Position numbers and translations under genes: made by a program. The notes beneath the pieces are model-generated. The model saw nothing but the letters and a program-made list of their open reading frames with translations. It had not been told where the DNA came from and made no database searches. A stretch of DNA of 64,000 nucleotides. Origin: Torymus aiolomorphi (Eukaryota > Arthropoda > Insecta > Hymenoptera > Torymidae). The stretch's first letter is position 1. The number at the start of each line of letters is the position of its first letter. The stretch covers positions 92,338,342-92,402,341 of the forward strand of contig CM070874.1 in the NCBI GenBank assembly GCA_036365515.1. The letters are read 5' to 3'. Positions 12,848 through 24,600 of the stretch are shown here, one piece after another.

Positions 12848-13445
12848 TTATCTCGACCTAAAGGTCTCGGGTTCAAATCTCGGCTGAGTATTTTCGAAAA
12901 CTAAAATTTTTTTTTTTTCACATACTCTGACATTAATTAATATGTAAAGGTTACACGACGAAAAAAATTGAAAGTCGCATGAAAATTGGAAAATAGGAAA
13001 ATATAGAAAGCGAGGTTGAGGTGTAGCACATGTAGACAATACGCAGTGTCTGCTCTCAGCTGGGAGTGCAGCGGCTCCTGTAATTCAGCGATTGGAGGCT
13101 AGTTGTGGCGGAGGGTCTGAGATCGGGGCTTACTGCTGGTACGGGCTCCACGTTGACTGGGCGTCCGCACTAAGCTCGCCATCAATATGGCCACCCTGGA
13201 GGAGTCCGGGGTGGCCAGGTTAGCTAAGGAGAGGCGAACCGGGCCAGAGGGGAAACCCAGCAGCCAAAAGTCTCCGTGACGGGCAGTAGTGGGATCGCGC
13301 CCGGGAGTGGGACCGCATCGGCAGCCCGGTCAATATGATTCGACCCATAACTTTTTGCCATTTTTTTCTATTTTTTCCCGCTTTCACGGTCAATCTCCAA
13401 CTCGTTTGCAAAAAGAACGAAATTTTTGCGACAACTTCTTGCAAA
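12848..13445 (+). mobile_element. Dispersed repeat family B, copy 1
   Basis: About 590 bases matching 42400-42995 in reverse orientation, roughly 90-95% identical by eye. The plus-strand start resembles the 3' half of a tRNA: AAGGTCTCGGGTTCAAATC contains a B-box-like GGTTCAAATC. A GC-rich middle (GGCCACCCTGGAGGAG, GTCTCCGTGACGG) follows. This copy has about 16 extra bases near 13300 relative to the other. It may be a tRNA-derived SINE or the end of a non-LTR retrotransposon. Confidence 0.7.
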
Positions 13446-15719
13446 ATTAATTTTTTCTTACTGCCGTATGCGTATATATCGGAGCGCTTGCACTTGGTAA
13501 CGCGCAGCTGGTGAGAGGCGGCTGTATGCCTCTGCTAGCTTAACGTCGATATATGGGGCCGAGGCTAACCGACGTAGGCCGAAGATGGCCGAGTGGTGTT
13601 TCCTCGTGTTTATGTATATGTACCGAAGAATGCCAGAGTCAGAGAATGCGTTATTAAATACACGTGTGCTCAATTGCGCAATGTTTATTGGCGTGGCGCT
13701 GTGGCAGCGTATACGCGCAAGAAATCAAAAGTGGCAGTCGCTGCACGCTGCGTATATATATACATATCTATAGAGCGCATACAGCACATAGTAAAATTCT
13801 TTGGCACCGTGAGCGAATTTTTTAAAAAGCAAATATTTGCGAAATGCCAGCTTTAAATTGCGGCGTTGGCGTTTATTAAAAAATGTTTTATACAATAAAA
13901 CACTTTTTCCATAGCGAATTTATTGTCAATATATAAAAATTAGCAGTAACTTGCTACATGTTTAGTCGTGATCTGAAATTAATTATTTATAATATTAATT
14001 ATAATTTATAATATTCTATACAGTGCAAGTTTGACAGTCTGGAATCCATTCGGAATTTTGAAAATTTAATAAGAAAGCTTCAAATTGAAAAGTTTAATTT
14101 TTAGCTCTCAGCACGAACAGCTATAAGAGTCAAATGCACTCCGGTTCACCTCCGCCCATATGAATACCCATTCTCTCTCTTCCCAACTCCCGTGCAGTCG
14201 GAAATTCCCGGCTGCTCGTAAAACCAGTCTTCATCATCTCTTATCCCGCGAGCTATAGCAGCGCCTGTACACACGTGCTCTCGCGAACGAAGTGACGAAA
14301 GACATTATTCGAGGAAACGAGCTCGTCGATGATGAAGAACGCGGCGAAACTAACTCAGCGAAAATCCCCCCGAAAAACTACTCCTTTTCTCGCACGTCCA
14401 GACAAGAAGACGAAGAGCAGGAAGAAGAAGAAGCGGCCGCACCTCACAGTGTTTTCCAGCGCAGCGCGCACTCGCGCGTCTTATCTGCTCCTTTACTGTC
14501 GCTCGTAAATTAAAACTTTTTATATAAAATCTATTATGAGTATCAGCGGGAGTATAGGCAGTCGGCCGCGCGTGCAATACTGCGAAATGGTTAGAAACGC
14601 GCGCGGTTTTACGGTGCTGTAAAACAGCAGAGCGGCAACGGGCCGCCGGTGTACGCGCGCGCCTGCCACACCGCAACCGGTCCGACTTCCGTGCACGGCA
14701 CGCTGTATATACATGTGCGCGCCGTTTCTCGCCTGCGTATCTATATACATATATACACACACCGAGTCGCTGCACACTGATGAATGGCGCGCACGGGTGC
14801 ACACGTGTGTATCCGATTTCGCGAGTGCACTTTCGACGACGGCTGCGTGCGCCTGCGTTGGGCTTGCACGCGCGTGCTGCAGGATAGTCGTGTTTAATGT
14901 GGCCTGTACTTCTCTTATTAGTTGGTAATATTTCTTGGAAGATATGGGAGGACGGAAGAGAACGTTGTACAAGGATATTTTGATGGCACCATCAGAAAAA
15001 GAAAAATTTATACAATCTTAACTCAGAATCGCGTTGATGTTTTAGCAGTTTTTCCAGAATTGCAAGTGTATAAAGCGCACTATCTTTGCCTAATTATTTC
15101 ACTGCAAAGACATTCATTTTTAACGTGCTCGAAGTATTACTACTTGCTGTACTGCGTCTAACATGCGGCTTATGTAGCTTTTACGTTGTTCCAATTACTG
15201 AAACAGCAAGCGTTAATATTCTCAAACGAGGCTACTGTAAATACGCTGAAAAGAATTACTACAGGTAAAAATTTAGTAGGTTCAACAAAATTTACTTAAC
15301 TGTAATCTTCAGAAATCTTTTATGTAACTACTAAAATGAGAAATAAGCGAGTGTTGACCAGTACCAAAGCAGTACCTCTTCATCCTGTGGATGAAAAATG
15401 ACGTCTGAAAAAAAGACTTTTTCTGGCATACGCCCTATAATGGAGCAAAATATTTCTAGTTAACTATGATAGTCATTAATTATCCAATAAAATAAAAATG
15501 TTAATATTTTTGTTGATCTTAAAAAGTGTTACTCAGAACGACCACCTTGCCAGCAGCAAGTGTTGATTCCTAAAAAACATAATCACGTACAAATATCTTT
15601 ATAATTTTCTATCCAAAAGTCGAGCGAAAAGTATAACTTTTTCCCCTATACGTATGCCTTTTGATGGTTTCATGATACTATATACGAAACCACCTCTTAT
15701 CGACGTACGTACACTGACA
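13446..15719. other. CpG-rich block 13.5-14.9 kb, no defended gene
   Basis: Strong CpG enrichment with alternating CGCG and TATATA motifs. Open frames at 14292-14513 (plus), 14350-14802 and 14520-14972 (both minus) overlap one another and lack domains, signal peptides and splice logic. A promoter or first-exon island of an unseen gene is possible. 14.9-15.7 kb is AT-rich and featureless. Confidence 0.3.
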
Positions 15720-15721
15720 AA

Positions 15722-15952
15722 AATTTGGCACGGCATTTGTTTCCATAACAGTTCGTCAGCGCCCCCTTCGCTGCATGCGTGAGATCTCCCACTTTTGGCA
15801 CAGCATTTGTCCTGAATGCTCAGAGGTTATACGGCAGGGGGCATCCGCGGTGCATTTACAGAGAGGAGCTGTGCCAGTACGGGACAGGAGGTGTACCGAA
15901 TCGCGGTATAACATTTGACCCTACTTTTGGCACAGCGTCTGTACTCATCTGG
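15722..15952 (+). repeat. Three spaced copies of TTTGGCACAGCATTTGT-like motif
   Basis: Copies near 15723, 15790 and 15914 read TTTGGCACGGCATTTGT, TTTTGGCACAGCATTTGT and TTTTGGCACAGCGTCTGT. The spacing is unequal, so this is not a simple minisatellite. No function is assigned. Confidence 0.55.
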
Positions 15953-15960
15953 TCGTCATC

Positions 15961-18900
15961 ATCTGCACCAATCTAAACAACCATTAATTTGTGGACGTAA
16001 ACATCAATTATTACACCTACTTTCAGCCAAAAAGCCTTTTCTTTTTTCTTATGCCGTGAAAATTGACTCGGCGCGCCTATCATCCGCGATAAACACCAGG
16101 TGCACCTGCTCTTGCGCGGGTACCTTATACTGGCGGCTCCACTGGCGCCTCGTAAATTCTTTATCGATAACAAGCGTCATTTCGTCAGCTCGCGGCTGCT
16201 GCTACCTCACATGCCCCTCGCAAAGTAGTAACCATTTTACGTCGCGCTATACGTGCGCGCGCGCCCGGCTATGTGTCGGATTAAGCTTTTAAGCTTTTTC
16301 CACCCGCGCGTGTATGCCTTTTTCTCTCCGTGCCCATGGCGATTACGCGTGCTTAGCGCGATATCGCTGTAATTGCCGCGATAATGTCGTGTAACGAGCG
16401 CCAGCTCCACGCGTTTACGGGCGCACGGAAAAATTGGATTTTCGGTTGTAAAGAGCATTTTTATATTTACGATAGCGTTATAACTGTGCGCGTTTGAGCG
16501 CGGGGAATGACTTCGAAGTGAAGAGGGAATATTGTTGGTAGGCCAAAGGTGCACTTGGGATTAAAAGACGTAATGTTTGGGACGTCGGATTTTGCGCGGC
16601 GATAATTTATACGGTCGCGCGGCAGGAAAAGGGTGTACTGAAGAGTAGTAACTCTTAAAAGGTCTTGTACTTGAGCTCTTTGAACTAGTTTCTACGTACG
16701 GCAGATTTTTTATAAAATAATCATAGTTACAAAAATTCAATACCTAAATATGAGTTATTCAATTAAGGACACCTTTCCAATGCCAATCTTTTATCATGCT
16801 TTCTGTTCTAATATAACTGTGCATTCTATATTATAAAGTAGCAAAATAAAAGAAATCTCGTCCTCCGAAGACTCACCCAATTGACATCACATCTTGATTA
16901 CGCATTTCTCGAAAAACAGCCCATAGGTGTCTTTTTTGTTTCCCCCGCAACCTTAATTCAATGGGCGCGCCTCGCAACCTGAATTCACCCCTGCGCGCCC
17001 GAGTCATCTGGCGGTTTCTCTCGCGGGTAATCGATCCTCTCACAGCTGTGACTTCCTCCACCTCCGAAAGTTCATCCCAAGTTTCGGCGCGAGAGTGATA
17101 AATCGACGCGAGACGCTGCGCCGCTGATAATACGTCGATGATTAGACGAGTGGCGCGCGAGGAGTCGAGTTATCGATTTCGATCGCGGGCCACGGAAATA
17201 TACTGTCGTCGAGAGCTGACGGTGGATTGAGAGGCTTTCGCGGTGGCCAGCCTTTAATTGGTGAGATAGGTACGTCCTTTTGGTCGTTCGGTGTTTTTTT
17301 CCATTGATTGATAGTGGTCGGGGGATCGTGCTGTCCTTTAGAAAGAAGTTTATAGGTAATTAAATCTAGCATTGATTTTAGCTCTCCTGTATGGAGGGAT
17401 TCGTCAGTATTCTTCGGTGTACAACGGGTGAGTTACAGTTAATTAAATATCTGTGTAAATAAACAGGTCTAGCTATGGAAAGAAATACACACTATCTCAA
17501 TGTCTATTAAAGAAGAAAAATACGCGCAGAATACAAGCCTATATACAGCCAAGCTTAGAGGTTCTCCGCCTCCTCCTCCTCCTCTTCCGCATGCGATCCA
17601 TCCCCGATTATCGGCTGCGTCTCCGCTCTCATTACGGCTGATTTAGGTGCTGCGGGTGCGCGCCTCCGCTATCGCCGCGGAGTTTCCCTGCGCACGTCCA
17701 ACTTTCCGTCGATTGTTTGTACGCGTGTTTCGCGACCAGAGGCACAAATAGAGAGTTCAGGGGGAGCGAGAGAGAGGGAGGTGGACTACTACCTCCGGCC
17801 GTTTTCGGTCTGTTCGGTGAGAGCCTCAGGTGTTAGTTGCAGAGGCATCCCTGAAAGCCGGCGACCCGCTGCGCACCGGTGTTCGCTCGAACGATCGCTC
17901 GCAGGAGGTTGCTTGTTGGCTGAGAGTATAGGCTTATGGCGCTTTGGCTGTACGTGCTTTTTAATTCGGCCTTCATGCATCTATCATGGGCTTCTTAGTG
18001 TGGCGTTAATCAGTAGTGAAATTCATCTGTGAATCCGTTTGTGAATCTTTATTTACAGAAACTAGCACTTTCTATTTTGTTTTCAGTGACGAAGGTATAA
18101 GATGTATTATTCACACATTTAAACGTTACCACAAGCAACGCTCATTCAAAAGATCGTTTAAAATAATAAGACTCATCTTTTTCAATGTTGAAACGTCAAA
18201 CATGTAAACTGCCATTTTAATAAATATGTGATACAAAGTTCTTTTTGCATTCGTGACTACATATGTCTCTGGAAAACAAAATCACATCACGTCTACGGAA
18301 CATATAGAAGATACATCAAATATCTCGAACTCCCAAACTTCGTTACCCGCGTATATACTTGCAAGTCATCTCGGAAAGCCAGCGCCAGCCAATGGCAAAG
18401 AAACGCATCTCGCGCTATGAAATTGTAATGCCCGTTGCGACATCTTCCATGCAGGCACTATGTCTCTCTCAATCTCTCTTGAAAAACACCTGTACTCCGC
18501 AGCTTTTCGTGCCGCGCCGCCTATGCTGCTGCTCTCGTCCCAGGGCTTCGAATCTAGCTCCGAATTCTTCTGTGCATATTCCCCGCTCACGCAAAAGTTA
18601 CAAGTCGATATGCAAACAGCCCGCGGCGGCGATGCCGCGTCCTCGGGGGAGACACAAGGAGACTCGCGTGCACGACGATATACGTGCTTGAGTTACTGGA
18701 TGCATGAGACAGGGCACGCACTTTTGTCTGAATCTCGATACACCGAGGACGAAGACGACGAGAGGTGTTTGTGAGTGTGTGGTATGTGTGTAGAGAGGTT
18801 GTAGGGAAGAGCGATAACGAGGGAGTAGTTTGATTGGGAACTCGGGAGAATTGTAAGATGGGAGCATGAGATGCGTTTAAATTTTGCAATTATCGAGAGT

Positions 18901-19685
18901 GCTTTTTCACGAAGATCCCGTGTTTACAATATGTTAATTATCTTTTTACCTCCAAAAACACTTTATAAATGTGTATTTATTAATCACGTAGTAACCATTA
19001 AAACGTAATATACGGTATATTCATATTTGACGCATTTCTATTGAGAGAAAATGTCCGATAATAGTCTTTGAAGTGAATCAACAGATCGACTGGTTGGAGG
19101 AATAATTTGAGACACTTTCATAAAATGTTATGGCAACATTTCTATTATCGTTCAGAAAAGTTTTCAAGAAATTTTTTAGTTATTTAGTGTAACGTATTTT
19201 AAAAAATGTTTCTAAAATATTTTTAAAACTTTTCACAACATTTTGAGGTATTTAAAACATTGGCATAAAACATTGTAAAACGATTTAGGAAGGTTGTTTT
19301 GTAACTTTCTCTAAAACTATTTCAAATATTTTTCAAAGAATATTAGAGAAAATATTTTTGCACATACTATGCGCGGACATACGGAAACACATTTCCCAAA
19401 ATATTTTTGAAAGATTGCAAAACTTGTACAAAACCTTCCAGAAACTTTTTTAAAACTGTTATCTTTGAGGGGGGGGGGGGAGGTTCCGTTTCGTTGAGTA
19501 CTAAAAAAATTTTCATTTTAGATGTATTTTTTATCAAAATTTAAGTCGGCAACATGAAAACGAAATTCGGAATGCTTGTATCTTTTTTTTACTATATTTC
19601 AATTTTAAGTTCTTATATCTGATTAATGGATACTTTATCGAATTATCCAATTATGTTTAGTGATTTTAGATTTTTCGAAACTCCT
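15961..19685. other. CpG-rich to mixed unique DNA, no defended gene
   Basis: Repeat-poor sequence with CpG-rich parts at 16.0-16.6, 16.9-17.9 and 18.35-18.87 kb and a poly-G run near 19471. Open frames at 17781-18032, 18359-18691 and 18460-18774 have no recognisable features. It may hold promoters or untranslated exons, but I cannot place any. Confidence 0.3.
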
Positions 19686-20128
19686 ATATCGTCGCGCGGT
19701 ACGAGGAAAAGCCAACTTGGAAGTTACAGGCGAAGAAAAACCAAAAACGCGTCTAAGGCGAAGAAAAGGCAGTTTGGGTTCTCCCAGACGAAGAAAAACC
19801 AGTTTGCGCCCTCCCAGACGAAGAAAAACTAGTTTGAACAAAAAATCCCAACTGACGACATTTCGCGCGAGAAAAAAATCCAATTCTGTTAACGTAAATA
19901 CTTGTACATACGCGTATTGATAAATAATGCTGTATATTATGTCTGCAAATTTTAATTATCACAACAGAATTACTATTGATACTATTAATAAGTGGTTCTA
20001 GGAATCCTGAATCAGTGTACTGATAATTCCACTTTTTGTTATCATTGTCTCTGAACATTTGTCAAAAGCACTGCAATAAGTCGTTCATAAATGATTGTGT
20101 ACGCGTAATTGTACATTTGTTATACTAT

Positions 20129-21880
20129 ACCCTGGTAGAAATGGTAATCAACCGTTCACCATCCGTTCACCAAATCGCAAAGGTATAGTCAACCGTTTCT
20201 TATTTTATCACGGAATAAGCTTTGCGGTTGGGCAATGAATGCTATAATAAGAAAAGTGATTTCTTGATATAAATAAATGGCTCTTTAGCTTCGTAAATGG
20301 TGGCCGATGACGGAGTCTAGGTGGTGCGCGCCATAGGTTTGTGGCTCTAGGTGTTAGAACTCATCTAATGCGTCGTCTAGGTGTTCAGGGTGACCGATTA
20401 CGGAGTCTACGTGGCGCGCTCCGTAGTTTTTTGCATCTAGATGTCGGAATACATCCCATGCGTGGTCTAGGTGATCGGGGTAACCGATTACGGAGTCTAG
20501 GTGGTGCGCACCGTAGGTTTTTGGTTGTAGGTGTTGGATCTCATCGAATGCGTCGTCTAGGTGTTCAGGGCGACTGATTACGGAGTCTAGGTGGTGCGCT
20601 CCGTAGTTTTTTGCATCTACGTGTCGGAATGCATTCCATGCGTGGTCTAGGTGGTCGGGGTAGCCGATGACGGTGTCTAGGTAATGCGCTCCGTAGTTTT
20701 CCTCGTCCACCACCTTTGCAATGACTTCCAACCCGTGGAGCCAAAAAACTATGGAGCGCACCACCTAAACATCATGATCAGCTCTCCCAAAGACCTAGAC
20801 CACGTATTCGATGTGTTCCAACACCTAGATGCAAAAAACTACGGAGTGCACCACCTAGACATCGTTTCCGGCTACCCCAAAAATCTAGACCATGCATTCG
20901 ATGTGTTCCAACACCTAAATGCAAAAAACTACGGAGCGCACCACGTCATCGGCTACCCCGAACACCTAGACGACGCATTCGATGAGATCCAACACCTACA
21001 GCCAAAAACCTACGGTGCGCACCACCTAGACTCCGGAATCGGTCACCCGGAACACCTAGACGACGCATTCGATAAGTTTTAACCCCTAGAGCCACAAACC
21101 TATGGTGCGCACCACCTAGACTCTGTCATCGGCTACCCGGACCACTTACACCACACATGGAATGGGGGAGAGGTGTTTTATCAGAATGGTAAAATGTTAG
21201 ATGGATATTTTCTCAGAAAGGTAAAAAAACAAATTAGAATATCTTATGATAGAAGGGTAAATTTTCCGAATGTTTAAAAATGTATAATATATAAAAATTC
21301 GAAAAAATTTGGCAAGAAGGCCATAATATCTTCATTAAATTATTTTTATATGATATGTCATGTCAATTTTTCGAATGCCATTTCTACCTAACGATTAAAT
21401 TGTAGAAAATGCAGTGATTCAGAAAAGCTAAAATGTCGACAAATGAGCTGAAAATCGTATAGGAATGAACGTTTGAGATTTTTCGGAATTTTATTTTTCT
21501 AGTAAAAAGTATTTTTATAATTTCATGCAATCTGTTTTCAATTTTTATAGACACAAATTTTTCTGATATTTTCTTTTCGAAAATAATTTCTTGTGTATTC
21601 TGAATAACTCCTGTTCGGAATCAACAGTATCGGATTCGAAAAATAATTTAAACGATAGTATATTTTCTGAAAAAATACCCATCTAACATTTTACCATTCT
21701 GATAAAATACCTCCCCCCCATGGAATGCATTCCGACACCTAGATGCAAAAAACTACGGAGTGCACCACCTAGACATCGTCATCGGCTACCTCGATCACCT
21801 GGGCCATGTATTAGATTCACCCTGAGATCTTAACGCATAAAAATACGGAGCGCACCACCTAGAGTCCATAATTTACAAGC
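20129..21880. repeat. Head-to-head 90-bp repeats (30-codon period)
   Basis: About five minus-sense units (20290-20735) face about seven plus-sense units (20740-21880), so the array forms a long hairpin. The period is 90 bp (for example 20394, 20484, 20574, 20664). One frame is largely open in both directions and encodes 30-residue repeats with core NYGAHHLDSVIGYP followed by HLDDAFDE-like text. One plus unit is shortened and one is split by the MITE at 21164-21718. The array is preceded at 20129 by ACCCTGGTAGAAAT, which matches the terminus of the element at 45885. Translation is not shown. Confidence 0.85.
21164..21718. mobile_element. hAT-like MITE with 8-bp target duplication
   Basis: Inverted termini of about 50 bp (GGGGGAGAGGTGTTTTATCA against its reverse complement ending in CCTCCCCCCC) are flanked by CATGGAAT at 21156-21163 and 21719-21726. 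The insertion cuts a 90-bp repeat unit, and joining the flanks restores the expected unit. An 8-bp duplication is typical of hAT elements. No transposase is present. Confidence 0.85.
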
Positions 21881-22007
21881 ATAATACAACATTATTTATC
21901 AATACGCGTACGTAAAAGTATTTTCGCTAACAGAATTGAATTTTTTTTCTGGCGCGAAATGTCGGCAGTTGGGATTTTTTGTCTAAACTTTTCGTCTGAC
22001 AAGGAAG

Positions 22008-22035
22008 GGTATCGAACCCGAACTCACCGATTTCA
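22008..22035 (-). repeat. tRNA-like B box in an inserted segment
   Basis: On the minus strand GAGTTCGGGTTCGATACCC matches the T-arm/B-box pattern of tRNA-derived SINEs. It lies in the segment that interrupts the right fold-back arm. No full cloverleaf is visible. Confidence 0.4.
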
Positions 22036-22254
22036 AAAATTTCGATATATGTTGTAGATCATGAAAAAATATGAGACACGTGTTTTTTCTTATCTGCGGA
22101 AAAACATATTTAGGAGGTGAAAACCACCCCTAAAGATAACCCCCAAAAACGGTTTTTTAAATATATCTCGGCTTCTACTGCATATTTCAGAGTAAAATAA
22201 AATAGAAATTACTTCTTATAAAAAAACAAAGATAACTGAAGCAATTTTGACCCT

Positions 22255-22341
22255 AAGGGTTGCAACCCGTATTTTTTATTTTCAATATACATGATCAAAA
22301 AATTAGCTTTTTGAAAATAAAAAATAAGGGTTGCAACCCTT
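22255..22341. repeat. 31-bp-arm hairpin
   Basis: 22255-22285 and 22311-22341 are reverse complements with one mismatch (AAGGGTTGCAACCC... with an A/T-rich stem). The loop is 25 bases. Confidence 0.85.
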
Positions 22342-22436
22342 TTCTTCGCCTTAGACGCGTTTTTGGCTTTTCTTCGCCTGTAACTTCCAAGTTGGCTTTT
22401 CTTCGTCCCGCGCGACGATATTACTATTTTACCAGT

Positions 22437-23366
22437 AAGGTAAATGTCCCTGTGTTTGGACATCTAAGATGAATATGTTAGATAGAAGTTATTTTCATGC
22501 ATTCAAATAATATACGTTGACATGAAAGTGCATTAAATTTGTAGGTCAAGTCTTCCTCTTTTAGAAACATTATTGCAAAAGTACACAAGTAATACTACAA
22601 ATTTGTAGTAGCTAATTAGCCATATTCTAAAAAGTTCATTTGTCCCAGTAATTAGACAAAGTTGTCCTAGTGTTTAGACACAAAATCTAATTTAATATAA
22701 TCTATATGTATTTAAACTATTTTAAAATAAAACTTAATTATTTATAATAAAAATAAGGAAAGTAAATTTGAAGTACGTAATAAATCTTTCCTGACAAAAT
22801 ATAAACTTTATTTAAAATATTATACATTTTTATTTCAAACATCAAATTTTCTTAAAGTTATTACAAACATTTTACTTATGACATTAATTAATAAATATTA
22901 ACTATTGATATATTTACTTAAAATATTTTAGAATAATTCTATAAATTTTCTCAATCTATATCTAATATCTATACATTTTTTTTTGTTTTTAATTGTAATT
23001 GTTTCCTTTTTTAGCTTAGCTTTTAATTTTGGGTTTTTATTGTCTTCTACTTTCTTTTTTTTAATAATACGCTTCTTTAATTCTTGATCTTGCTGTTTTC
23101 TTTCTTTGAGGTTAAGTTTTTTCAAGATATGTGTATAAGACAGATTTGAGGTTAGAATTAGGTTAAGTACAAAATTCATGATTCATATGGATAAAATATT
23201 CAAAAAAATAGGAGAATATAATATTTTTAGTGTTAATGATGCAAATAAATACTTATTGTCTTGAATTAATACCTTAAAATCGTGCTGAATCGAGGCCTTG
23301 ACGAGCGTCCAACGACTCCGCAAACTCCATTCTCGCGTACCAGTAATTAGACGCGGGCATTTGATT
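22437..23366. mobile_element. Possible decayed pogo-like element
   Basis: The left end AAGGTAAATGTCCCTGTG resembles the GGGTAAATG termini of the elements at 24601 and 40941. The right end, read in reverse, is AAATGCCCGCGTCTAATT, a degenerate match. The motif CCAGTAATTAGAC occurs subterminally at both sides. A Lys-rich open frame at 22928-23179 (minus) could be a transposase tail remnant, but I see no domain in it. Confidence 0.35.
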
Positions 23367-24233
23367 GAAAATCGAAATATTTGTTAAAAATAATCATTGT
23401 CATGATTTCTATGGGCCCCAATACGTTAAACAAACTTAACTTCATATAAAAACATTATTTCTTTATTATTTAGGAGCTTGAGAAGTGTATCTTTAATCTT
23501 AGTCTAAACGTTTACACAAGCAATCATGAAACATGAAGTTCATTACTGCTATCTAATTATATTTTTTATAGCACGGTGTGACCTAAGTCTACACTTAAGT
23601 AATGACAGCGGACTTAGGTAAACGTGCTATAAAATATCGTACGACACTAGTGCCTTCAGCGGTCCACTGCACGACGTGAATTATCACCCTAGCTGCGCTC
23701 GGGCACTAATTTAACGTCGTGCAATAATGGGCCATTTAATTCACACGTATCGTAATGTACTATTAATAAATTTGGTCGCGCACTGGCGCCATAGTTTGTA
23801 GACTATCGTGGTAAATGATAATTAAGGATATTTTAAAAATTTTGTTATCTATGGAATTATCTTTTCTTAATTTTATTTTAATTAAAATGTATGATAGTGT
23901 CCAACCACTTGGACGTTTAGCTTAAAAAGAATGACCATAAAGATATATTTATTATAAATAGATAAATCAAATATATAACAAAAATACTTCACAAGAGTTT
24001 CGAAAAATCTAGAATAAAAAAATATTATTAACCCTTTGCGGCGCACATTTTTTAAAACGATATCTTTTCTAAAACGCCATCTTGGGTTTGTAGATTTTCA
24101 AATTTTGACTTCAGATTCGTAATTAGCGACCCCAAAAATCCCCTAGAAATACATTTTGATGATTCTAAGTATAATAGTAATTCCAAAGCCGATTTTTTTA
24201 TGTAAAAATTGCCATTTTCTTGCCCTTCTTGTT
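23367..24233. other. AT-rich DNA with an old dispersed repeat
   Basis: 23629-23770 is a diverged relative of 3527-3635 (TCGTACGACACTAGTGC to CGTATCGTAATGTACTATTA). No gene was seen. Confidence 0.4.
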
Positions 24234-24600
24234 TATTATAAAAAACCCGCTGCTAACTGCTTTAGCAGAATGCTTTCTCAAAGAGAATTGATAAATTACA
24301 TCAAATAATTTTTTTAAATGTACATTTTAATATAGAATTTCATTCTTTCTGCATATCTGATTTTCCATAAATACAATTATTCAAAATGATCAAGAAAATT
24401 ATATTTAAAATAGTTATATAGTAATTATTAAATTGCAAATTAAAAAGTTTAAGGTATTATCACATGCTATTTATCGAATTTATAAATTAATTGCATTTCT
24501 TCGAAATTTCTTCGGCGTTTTCTTCGAAAACCTGTTAACTTGGTGTTTACTTAAAAGCCCCGCCAACTCAGCGAAGACTTCGAAAATCCACCAACTCATA

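Larger units (their letters stand above)
19686..22422. mobile_element. Large fold-back element, ~280-bp outer arms
   Basis: The left arm (19686 to about 19965) runs from ATCGTCGCGCGG through AAAAGCCAACTTGGAAGTTAC to TATTGATAAATAATG. Its reverse complement lies at about 21868-22422, interrupted by an insertion near 22000-22340. Between the arms are the head-to-head 90-bp repeats and a hAT-like MITE. GACGAAGAAAA is repeated within the arm, giving Lys/Arg-rich open frames that are not genes. Confidence 0.8.

Noticed and set aside
14350..14972. Overlapping minus-strand open frames of 150 residues
   Set aside because: Two frames overlap in a CpG-rich region with few stops by chance. No domain, signal peptide or splice boundary.
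19626..20058. Lys/Arg-rich frames from GACGAAGAAAA repeats
   Set aside because: Part of a fold-back arm; the mirrored copy at 22.3 kb shows it is repeat DNA.
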